Assembly: GCA_027030285.1 (NCBI GenBank)
Contig: JALVFC010000355.1
Coordinates: forward strand, 1 to 8,945
Length of the DNA: 8,945 nt
Source of the DNA: Thiotrichaceae bacterium
GTDB taxonomy: Bacteria; Pseudomonadota; Gammaproteobacteria; Thiotrichales; Thiotrichaceae
Direction of reading: 5' to 3'
Shown here piece by piece: positions 1-4,977 of the stretch. The notes beneath the pieces are model-generated. The model did not search any database and was not told where the DNA came from. It worked only from the letters and a program-made list of their open reading frames with translations. Every line of letters starts with the position of its first letter. The first letter of the stretch is position 1. The position numbers and the translations under genes are program-made.

Positions 1-255
1 GATTCCCCTTGACGGTAAAGTGGTAGTCAGCCTCTCTTTCTTCGACCAGATAATGCGCAAAGTCACGCTGTGTCAGCAGGGCATCGGCGGTGATGGTTTT
101 GCCCTTGATGTCGATAGCATCCAGCAAAGGGATGGCAGTTTTGATTTCGTTAGTTTGTTTTTCTTCGTCACTACCTTCTATTGGCAAGGTTCCCACTTTT
201 TTTGGGTGTAGCATTGGTTACTTTGATGTCCGACAGCACTCATGATATGTGTCGA
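1..255 (-). pseudogene. ISAs1-like transposase fragment, frameshifted and 5'-truncated
   Basis: Read on the minus strand this encodes the middle of a DDE transposase of the ISAs1-like type. One frame gives HIMSAVGHQSNQCYTQKK. After a run of seven A residues (plus-strand T run 197-203) the reading continues one frame over as VGTLPIEGSDEEKQTNEI, then TAIPLLDAIDIKGKTITA, DALLTQRDFAHYLVEERE and ADYHFTVKGN at the window edge. The ITADALLTQ block carries one of the expected catalytic aspartates. The first frame stops soon after the T run, so the two frames join only across a one-base loss or a -1 ribosomal slip. The N-terminal part is missing: homology fades near 247-255, where a stress-protein gene reading the other way begins. 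The C-terminal part lies left of the window. Family assignment is from remembered sequence patterns; the precise IS name is not determined. Confidence 0.72.
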
Positions 256-475
256 GCAGCTTGTTGAAGAAGTGGGACTCTCCGAGCTGACTCCCCGTGA
301 AATCGTCGATGGCTATCCCAAACACGAGATACTGGAATATGCACAACAGCATCAGATGGATCTGATTATTCTGGGGCGGCATCGTCGTCCCAGAATATTG
401 GAGCTTTTGGGTTCTACAGCCAATACCATTTTGCATAAAGCTCAGGCGGATGTGTTGCTAATTGGTCACGCCTAG
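242..475 (+). pseudogene. Universal stress protein (UspA family), C-terminal half only
   Basis: The 77 residues from the first ATG match the second half of a UspA-type protein. They contain a KHEILEYAQQHQMDLIILG strand-helix unit, then the nucleotide-loop region GRHRRPRILELLGSTAN (about residues 45-61), then a final strand ADVLLIGHA. Whole family members are about 140-160 residues and begin with a hydrophobic strand and an Asp in the nucleotide site. That half is absent, and no ribosome binding site precedes the ATG. Upstream DNA belongs to the transposase fragment on the opposite strand. This is therefore a 5'-truncated remnant, probably not translated as a functional protein. The stop at 473-475 lies 17 nt from the converging cbpM stop. 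In the loop the third-position Gly of the usual GxxG is Arg. Confidence 0.8.
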
Positions 476-492
476 CTGACCAGGGCTGTTAT

Positions 493-831
493 CTATGAAC
501 GGGAAGCATCCATGAGGAGTTTTAGCTGGCTACGCAAATCTTCTAGTTCATCCAGTAGATCCAGTGCCAGCGCGGCTCCGGCAAAGTTGACTCCCAGGTC
601 TCGTTTCAGGCGCAAGGCTTTGTCAGCACGAATCAGAGTGCTGCGATGAAAGCGCCATTGGCGGCTATTGTTGCCTTCCAGTGGCGTAATAATGCCCTGA
701 TTAACCAGCTTAATCATGATTTCAGCTGGTGTGTGGCAGATCCAGCAAAGCTCTGCCAGTGTTAACGCAGCTTCTTCTTCCAGAATGTGTCCTGACATAG
801 TGGTCATGGTGGCTAGCTTTTTTGCATTCAC
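493..831 (-). CDS. cbpM: CbpM-like chaperone modulator
   Basis: A small protein (112 aa from the chosen start) of the CbpM/MerR-like modulator family, which in E. coli binds the J-domain of CbpA and blocks its action with DnaK. The sequence shows an N-terminal winged-helix-like part (TLAELCWICHTPAEIMIKLV, then GIITP and a WRFHRSTL strand). A helical part follows, RADKALRLKRDLGVNFAGAA and then LALDLLDELEDLRSQLKLL, much like E. coli CbpM. It lies directly after cbpA. The most upstream in-frame GTG at 838-840 overlaps the GGAGG ribosome site (minus strand, 844-840) and cannot use it. The GTG at 829-831 sits 8 nt after GGAGG, so I chose it; an ATG at 805-807 is a less likely alternative. Close coupling to cbpA implies co-translation and a balanced CbpA:CbpM ratio. 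Confidence 0.88.
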   Translation of the reverse strand: MNAKKLATMTTMSGHILEEEAALTLAELCWICHTPAEIMIKLVNQGIITPLEGNNSRQWRFHRSTLIRADKALRLKRDLGVNFAGAALALDLLDELEDLRSQLKLLMDASRS

Positions 832-843
832 GTCTGGCACCTC

Positions 844-1812
844 CTAAAACAGATAGCTACGTGGGTTAAAGTCGATCTCATCGCGCATCTTTTCATTCAG
901 CTCTTTTACCTTCGGGCTGGATGAGGGTGGCAAAACGATTTGCAACACGACATAAAAATCACCTGCATTTTTACCGGGGAGTCCTTTGCCTTTCAGGCGC
1001 AACCTGCGTCCCTGTTGGGAGTCCGGTGGTACTTTCATGCCTACTTTTTTTCCATCAGGTGTAGGAACCTGAATTGTGGCTCCCAGTGTAGCCTCCCACG
1101 GTGCAACAGGCACATTCAAGTATAGGTCTTTACCCTTGACTGTGTACAAGCGATGTGGATTAAAACCGACTTCCAGTAGCAGGTCGCCACGTTCAGCTCC
1201 GCCTATTCCAGGGTTGCCCTGCTTGCTCAGGCGGATAGTCTGACCTTCCTTGATACCCTTGGGGATTTTCACTTTCAGGGTGCGTTGTTTATTAACAATC
1301 TGTCCCTGTTCATTTATTTCAGGCATTTGCAGGGTAAACGAGCGAGTGCTGCCATTGAGAGAGTCTTCCAGGTCAATCATGATTTTGGCACGCACATTCT
1401 CTCCCTTGCTGCGAAAACCACCCTGTCCTGTACCACCTGAATAGTAGTGTGTACGACCCGATGTACGCCCACCTCCAAACAGGTCTTCAAAGAAACTGCT
1501 ATAGTCATGCGCATTACCCTGAGTGTAGCCGCCACCACCGAAGTCAAAATTCTGCTCCCAGTCAGGCGGCGGCTGGAAACCGCTTTGCCCTGCTTTCCAG
1601 TTACTACCCAACTGATCGTAGGCTTCCCGTTTTTCCGGGTCTTTTAAGACTTCATACGCCTCGCCGACTTCCTTAAAGCGTTGTTCGGCATCACTTTCCT
1701 TGCTGACATCAGGATGGTATTTACGTGCCAACTTGCGGTAAGCCCGTTTGATCTCATCCTGAGTGGCGTCTTTTTTGAGACCTAAAATGTCATAGTAGTC
1801 TTTATATTCCAT
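844..1812 (-). CDS. cbpA: CbpA-type DnaJ co-chaperone
   Basis: A 322-residue class II J-domain protein that would stimulate the DnaK ATPase and deliver substrates. The J domain occupies about residues 1-70, with YYDILGL at the start and the essential HPD triad at H33-P34-D35. A Gly/Phe-rich linker follows (about 72-135) with the SFFEDLFGGG motif seen in CbpA. The C-terminal substrate-binding domains start near residue 137. The four CXXCXGXG zinc repeats of true DnaJ are absent, which separates CbpA from DnaJ. The C-terminus ends in NPRSYLF. Start ATG 1812-1810 has only a weak AGAGAA upstream. It lies 99 nt downstream of the thioredoxin stop, and a sigma-32-like promoter candidate sits in that gap (1852-1880). 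cbpM follows almost without a gap. Its DnaK partner could be the one encoded at 4978-6891. Confidence 0.93.
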   Translation of the reverse strand: MEYKDYYDILGLKKDATQDEIKRAYRKLARKYHPDVSKESDAEQRFKEVGEAYEVLKDPEKREAYDQLGSNWKAGQSGFQPPPDWEQNFDFGGGGYTQGNAHDYSSFFEDLFGGGRTSGRTHYYSGGTGQGGFRSKGENVRAKIMIDLEDSLNGSTRSFTLQMPEINEQGQIVNKQRTLKVKIPKGIKEGQTIRLSKQGNPGIGGAERGDLLLEVGFNPHRLYTVKGKDLYLNVPVAPWEATLGATIQVPTPDGKKVGMKVPPDSQQGRRLRLKGKGLPGKNAGDFYVVLQIVLPPSSSPKVKELNEKMRDEIDFNPRSYLF

Positions 1813-1851
1813 ACAGTTTCTCTAATTATTGGCTGCCTTGTGGCAACCGAT

Positions 1852-1880
1852 ACATGGGTATTTTCAGAAAAGAAATCAGG
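1852..1880 (-). promoter_or_regulatory. Candidate sigma-32-like promoter for cbpA-cbpM
   Basis: On the minus strand a -35-like CCTGAT (1880-1875; sigma-32 consensus CTTGAA, 4 of 6) is followed after 15 nt by ACCCATGT (1859-1852; consensus CCCCATNT, close match). It points at cbpA, whose ATG is 40 nt downstream of the -10. This is motif matching by eye and the -35 is mediocre. Confidence 0.42.
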
Positions 1881-1911
1881 TATTGCAATGACAATAATAC
1901 AGACTTGATGA

Positions 1912-2343
1912 TCAATGAGATCTCGCCCACTGAACAATTTGCTGGGTGTTGAGCGCGCCAGCCTGCCTTGCCACTTCCTGACCATTCTTAAACATCAGAA
2001 TACTGGGAATGCTGCGTATACCGAATTGTGCCGCTGTTTGTTGTGCCACTTCAGTATTCAGTTTTGCCAAAATAAATTGTGGCTCCAGTAAGGCGCTGGC
2101 TTCTGCAAATGCAGGAGCCATCATTTTACAGGGACCACACCACTCTGCCCAGAAATCAACAATCACAGGCACGCCACTTTTCTGTATCACTTTAGCAAAA
2201 TTCTGATCGGTCAGCTCAACAGGATGTCCTGTAAATAGTGGTTTTTTACATTTTCCGCAGCGTGGCTTGTCACCCAGGCGGCTGGTTGGGATACGGTTGA
2301 CTGCCGAACAATGTGGGCAGACCAGCTGTGTTTTATCACTCAT
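1912..2343 (-). CDS. trxC: Thioredoxin 2 (zinc-ribbon thioredoxin)
   Basis: A 143-residue thioredoxin-2-type disulfide reductase, cytoplasmic. The N-terminal zinc ribbon has two CXXC pairs (C9/C12 in CPHC and C29/C32 in CGKC). The thioredoxin fold follows from about residue 40, with the redox site WCGPC at W68-C72 and the cis-Pro loop SIP at P113. The reading frame is open for another 38 codons upstream (to 2457), but the ATG at 2343-2341 has an AAGGA ribosome site 8 nt away and gives the canonical TrxC N-terminus, so I chose it. Thioredoxin 2 reduces oxidised cytoplasmic proteins and is a stress enzyme. It sits between the sHsp genes and cbpA on the same strand, which suggests repair of oxidised, heat-damaged clients. 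The leader to the sHsp gene upstream is 209 nt, so a separate promoter is possible, though I found no convincing one. Confidence 0.93.
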   Translation of the reverse strand: MSDKTQLVCPHCSAVNRIPTSRLGDKPRCGKCKKPLFTGHPVELTDQNFAKVIQKSGVPVIVDFWAEWCGPCKMMAPAFAEASALLEPQFILAKLNTEVAQQTAAQFGIRSIPSILMFKNGQEVARQAGALNTQQIVQWARSH

Positions 2344-2552
2344 ACTTAAAATCCTTAAATTTTCGGGGGAACTACCACCGTGAAATACATCTAGGAGCTT
2401 GTCCGAGAATAGTGAACCTACTGCGGAAAAACTGAATTTGGCTAGATTTTCCATCAATTTTTGTTAAGTAGAATAACTATTCACCTCATCCAATAAGCCA
2501 GCTTACGATAATCCTGTGATTTTCGCTACGCTTCTAGTTCCCGGACAGCCTC

Positions 2553-3026
2553 CTACGAAACCTGAATCTGGCGGCGCTTATGCTTTTCTGACTTGTTCAC
2601 TTCAATACGCAATACGCCATTTTTGTAAGAAGCACGTGCACTGTCGGGATCAACTTCATATCCCAAGGGTAGCACTCTTTCGAAGTGACCGTAGGCACGT
2701 TCCTTAACAGTATAGTCGCCTTTACTCTCTTCGCGCTCGAAATGCTTTTCACCTTTTATGTAAAGCACGTTTTCAATAATACTGATATCAAAGTCGTTCT
2801 CCACCATGCCAGGTGCTTCCAGAGTGACAACTACCTTGTCATTATCATCAAAAATATCAGCACTTAACAAGCCCCAGCGGGTTACACCAGCTGGGCTATT
2901 ATCATCTTCCTTGCTGTGAAAGAGTGTCAGTGCATTGCTGGCACGATGAACCAGATGGTTCCATCCCTGGCTTACAGACTCCCAGGTACGGTTAAACGTT
3001 TTTGATACGTTATCTAAATTAATCAT
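2553..3026 (-). CDS. Small heat-shock protein Hsp20 (third in array)
   Basis: A 157-residue alpha-crystallin-domain chaperone that would bind unfolding proteins without ATP. The N-terminal arm is about 50 residues and rich in aromatic and polar residues (VSKTFNRTWESVSQGWNHL). The alpha-crystallin domain runs from about 53 to 147 with the family signature ASYKNGVLRIEV (A132 to GVL 137-139). The C-terminal IXI-type anchor is IQV at 154-156. An in-frame ATG 13 codons upstream (3065) exists, but the ATG at 3026-3024 has a perfect GGAGG 6 nt upstream, so it is the better start. It lies 95 nt downstream of the second sHsp gene; that gap holds a hairpin (3076-3096). It differs clearly from the other two copies, so they are diverged paralogues, not a recent duplication. 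Confidence 0.93.
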   Translation of the reverse strand: MINLDNVSKTFNRTWESVSQGWNHLVHRASNALTLFHSKEDDNSPAGVTRWGLLSADIFDDNDKVVVTLEAPGMVENDFDISIIENVLYIKGEKHFEREESKGDYTVKERAYGHFERVLPLGYEVDPDSARASYKNGVLRIEVNKSEKHKRRQIQVS

Positions 3027-3075
3027 ATATAACCTCCTTCTGCATATAGACTGTTGATTGTGCATGGCACGAAGC

Positions 3076-3096
3076 CCGGCAAGTAGCTTGCACCGG
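3076..3096 (-). other. Hairpin between second and third sHsp genes
   Basis: In the minus-strand transcript CCGG-(TG)-CAAG and CTTG-CCGG pair around a CTA loop: 8 bp with a 2-nt bulge. It lies about 50 nt upstream of the third sHsp start and has no following U run. It could set mRNA processing or stability, or be chance. Confidence 0.4.
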
Positions 3097-3121
3097 ACTC
3101 CGCGTTCAGCAATCTTGCGGA

Positions 3122-3544
3122 TTAGGCTGCTTTTACCTCAATCTTGCGAGGCTTGTGCTTCTCGGAGCGGGGGATAACCAGCTTTAGTACGCCATCTTTC
3201 AGGTTGGCATCTATCTTGCTGCTATCCAGCTCTGCACTAAGCGTAAACTGCCGCTGATAAGCACCGGCATGCACATCCATATAGGTAGGTGTCAGGTCTT
3301 CCGGTGTGTCCAGGGTGATATCACCTCTGACTGATAACACATTTTTGTCTACATCAATGTCCAGTGTCTCATGGCTTACACCGGGAAGGTCAATCACAAT
3401 GGTGGCGCCTTCTTTGGTTTCATGAATATCCGCAGCGGGGCGCATCACACGTACCTGTTTGGCTGTTTTGTCTTCAGTACCTGTCTGTGTTGCAGGTGTC
3501 TGGGTTTCTACCTTGCTAACCGCAGTATCTTTTTTCTCAGTCAT
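3122..3544 (-). CDS. Small heat-shock protein Hsp20 (second in array)
   Basis: A 140-residue sHsp. The first 35 residues are a Thr/Lys/Glu-rich, low-complexity arm (TPATQTGTEDKTAKQ) with few aromatic residues, unlike the arms of its two neighbours. The alpha-crystallin domain covers about 36-126 with IDLPGVSHETLDIDVDKNVL and the signature A113 NLKDGVL. The C-terminal anchor is IEV at 135-137, in PRKIEVKAA. This arm and core resemble the Hsp17-like class typical of chaperone clusters in environmental Proteobacteria. GGAGG lies 7 nt before the ATG at 3544 and directly follows the stop of the upstream sHsp gene (12-nt gap), so the two are surely co-transcribed and probably translationally coupled. 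Like the other sHsps it would act as a cytoplasmic holdase handing clients to DnaK. Confidence 0.93.
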   Translation of the reverse strand: MTEKKDTAVSKVETQTPATQTGTEDKTAKQVRVMRPAADIHETKEGATIVIDLPGVSHETLDIDVDKNVLSVRGDITLDTPEDLTPTYMDVHAGAYQRQFTLSAELDSSKIDANLKDGVLKLVIPRSEKHKPRKIEVKAA

Positions 3545-3556
3545 TTCAATACCTCC

Positions 3557-3982
3557 TTACACATTCACCTGAATTTTGCGTGGCAGCGTATCTTCTCGCT
3601 TCGCTACACTAATATGTAATACGCCATTACGGTACACGGCTTCAGTCTGATCGGGATCTACATCTTCAGGCAATGTTATGACCCGCTTAAATTTGCCGGA
3701 GAAGCGCTCCCGACGGCTCATGCTATCTTCTTCACCAGATTCCTCAGCTTTGCGTTCCGCGCTCACACTAAGCAGATTCTTCTCAATGGAAACATCCAGT
3801 GATGCTGCATCCATACCGGGTACAAACATATAGACCTCCACACTCTTGTCTGTCACACCCATATTGATTTGTGGGTAGCTGTGCAGACGGTTACGCATAA
3901 CAGAAAACGCGGGCTCTGGTGTAAAAAAATCGTCCAGACCTTCAAAAGCTAAAGGTGCAAAACGCAACATATCTGAAATCAT
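3557..3982 (-). CDS. Small heat-shock protein Hsp20 (first in array)
   Basis: A 141-residue IbpA/Hsp20-type chaperone, first gene of the leftward unit. An aromatic N-terminal arm (MLRFAPLAFEGLDDFF) leads into an alpha-crystallin domain at about 38-130, with NMGVTDKSVEVYMFVPGM and the signature A115 VYRNGVLHISV. The C-terminal anchor is IQV at 137-139. The frame is open 25 codons further upstream (to 4057), but ATG 3982-3980 has GGAGG 7 nt away, while the upstream ATG lies inside the promoter region. A strong sigma-32-like promoter (4031-4058) sits just upstream, so this gene and those after it should be heat-inducible. Its leader would be about 40 nt, A/U-rich, with a free-looking ribosome site. 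Confidence 0.94.
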   Translation of the reverse strand: MISDMLRFAPLAFEGLDDFFTPEPAFSVMRNRLHSYPQINMGVTDKSVEVYMFVPGMDAASLDVSIEKNLLSVSAERKAEESGEEDSMSRRERFSGKFKRVITLPEDVDPDQTEAVYRNGVLHISVAKREDTLPRKIQVNV

Positions 3983-4030
3983 CTTGTTACCTCCTTTATT
4001 TAGAAATTGGCTTGGATTACTTCTGTAAAA

Positions 4031-4058
4031 AAATGTTGCTTGCCAAAGTTTTTTCAAG
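4031..4058 (-). promoter_or_regulatory. Sigma-32-like heat-shock promoter for the sHsp operon
   Basis: On the minus strand a perfect CTTGAA (4058-4053) is followed after a 14-nt spacer by CAACATTT (4038-4031), which matches the sigma-32 -10 consensus CCCCATNT at six positions. Spacing lies in the normal 13-15 nt range. The start of transcription would fall near 4024, about 42 nt before the first sHsp ATG. Confidence 0.68.
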
Positions 4059-4134
4059 TCACAGCAAGCATCTTTTCAGCACAGACTCAATCAATGCCAG
4101 ATGGTTTCATAATGCCGTAGGGGATTTTGTTTTT

Positions 4135-4152
4135 CTGTCAGCCTGCTGACAG
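4135..4152. repeat. Perfect 18-bp palindrome, operator-like
   Basis: Arms CTGTCAGC (4135-4142) and GCTGACAG (4145-4152) are separated by CT. T residues precede it on the plus strand, and no T run follows it on either strand, so it is not an intrinsic terminator. Its left 11 bases recur in inverted form as CAGGCTGACAG at 4221-4231. A dimeric regulator site is the simplest reading. Confidence 0.5.
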
Positions 4153-4293
4153 TTCTGGAAGGTTTGGCATATGTCTCTTTCATTTACGGTGAAGCATGTG
4201 AACATGACCATGATGTCTCACAGGCTGACAGCCAAAGTTAGCCGAGGTTTTACCACCACTGCAATTCTACAAAGTTCCAAAACCGTCACCCAG

Positions 4294-4322
4294 CTGACAT
4301 TTTTCCATTTAGTTCCCCGTTA
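4294..4322 (+). promoter_or_regulatory. Weak promoter candidate for the DsrC-like/dnaK unit
   Basis: CTGACA (4294-4299), 15 nt, then CCCCGTTA (4315-4322). The second element resembles a sigma-32 -10 (CCCCATNT) and the first is a poor CTTGAA. Read as sigma-70, CTGACA is a good -35 but only a poor -10 (TAAAGT, 19 nt away) follows. It lies about 90 nt before the gene start at 4412 and overlaps the third GCTGACA motif. Confidence 0.28.
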
Positions 4323-4411
4323 AAGTTACCGCCACATTTAGTCAGGCATGGCTATAGGCAGTGGTTTAGCAGTGTTATCAAGAACCCAACAAACAAAAAG
4401 AGGATTGAGTT

Positions 4412-4867
4412 ATGAGTATGCAGGAAGATTTGGACGTTTTACTGGAAAAACTGGCACCCGTGGTATTGCCACCATCGGAGTATCCACCAGCGGATATTGT
4501 GAAAGATACATCACGCGATGAATTACTGGCGCGTGTGAAACAAAACGCTGAGGAAGTAGCTATCACCTTAACTGATGAACATTGGGAGGTGATTGACTTC
4601 CTGTTTGATTTTTATGCTTTTTGTTGTGATACCAAAAACCCTAAGTATGTCGGTCACAAAGATTATTGGAAATACATTGATTGTGAAGCTGATAAGGACT
4701 GCCAGAACGAAATTGATCAGGCGAATGAAACGACCTGTAAATATGGCAAGTTGAGTACCAAGGAGGCGATCAAGGCTTATCGCGTTTATCGGATTTTATT
4801 AAAAGCTGTTTCCATTTGGACCGGTCTTTACGATCCATTTATTGGCACAGCTGCCACGTTTAATTAA
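4412..4867 (+). CDS. DsrC/TusE-like protein lacking the C-terminal redox cysteines
   Basis: A 151-residue soluble protein, no signal peptide or membrane segment. Residues 48-68 (EVAITLTDEHWEVIDFLFDF) match the hallmark segment of the DsrC/TusE sulfur-carrier family. In that family this is followed by a helix-rich core, a KGPAKQACKIAGLP-type stretch and a C-terminal arm with one or two cysteines. Here the downstream half does not follow the family: there is a Cys/Asp/Lys-rich insert (CC at 71-72, C91, C97, C109) and an aromatic C-terminus (IWTGLYDPFIG). No Cys lies within the last 40 residues, so sulfur relay by the usual arm is impossible. Cysteine-free DsrC paralogues have been proposed as regulators. 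AGAGGA lies 7 nt before the ATG. It is the first gene of the rightward unit and is followed by dnaK 110 nt later. The DsrC link is well supported for about 25 residues and inferred beyond. Confidence 0.62.
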   Translation: MSMQEDLDVLLEKLAPVVLPPSEYPPADIVKDTSRDELLARVKQNAEEVAITLTDEHWEVIDFLFDFYAFCCDTKNPKYVGHKDYWKYIDCEADKDCQNEIDQANETTCKYGKLSTKEAIKAYRVYRILLKAVSIWTGLYDPFIGTAATFN

Positions 4868-4925
4868 TGACGTTGATCCACATTACGGTACAGCGTACTA
4901 GTCCAGCAGTAGATCAGAATTTCAT

Positions 4926-4950
4926 CCAGTAGCAGCAGGGCTGCAACTGG
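4926..4950 (+). promoter_or_regulatory. Stem-loop in the dnaK leader
   Basis: CCAGT-A-GCAGC, loop AGG, GCTGC-A-ACTGG: two 5-bp stems with one A/A mismatch, 25 nt in all. It ends 13 nt before the AGGAG ribosome site of dnaK (4964-4968). No U run follows, so it is a poor terminator for the DsrC-like gene. It may protect the dnaK mRNA end after processing, act as an attenuator, or bind a regulator. Confidence 0.5.
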
Positions 4951-4977
4951 AAATATACAGAATAGGAGTAAACAAAT

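Larger units (their letters stand above)
4059..4411. promoter_or_regulatory. Divergent intergenic control region
   Basis: This gene-free stretch separates the leftward sHsp unit from the rightward DsrC-like/dnaK unit. I see no credible ORF or RNA gene. It contains a perfect palindrome with arms CTGTCAGC and GCTGACAG around CT (4135-4152), a second GCTGACAG at 4224-4231, and a GCTGACA at 4293-4299. The AAAGTT motif recurs at 4234, 4271 and 4322. A weak sigma-32-like promoter candidate points right at 4294-4322. The rightmost part holds the AGAGGA ribosome site (4399-4404) of the next gene. The layout suits a shared regulatory hub. Confidence 0.55.

Noticed and set aside
476..492. Possible terminator between converging usp remnant and cbpM
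   Set aside because: The 17-nt gap has no convincing stem and no T run.
3983..4030. ROSE- or fourU-type RNA thermometer in the first sHsp leader
   Set aside because: I found no stretch pairing well with the GGAGG site and no UUGCU-type conserved element opposite it. The leader is A/U-rich and looks open.
3983..4057. 25-codon N-terminal extension of the first sHsp
   Set aside because: It would begin in the -35 element of the sigma-32-like promoter. The ATG at 3982 has an ideal GGAGG.
4234..4328. AAAGTT repeated three times in the divergent region
   Set aside because: A 6-base A/T-rich word repeated with irregular spacing; expected by chance.
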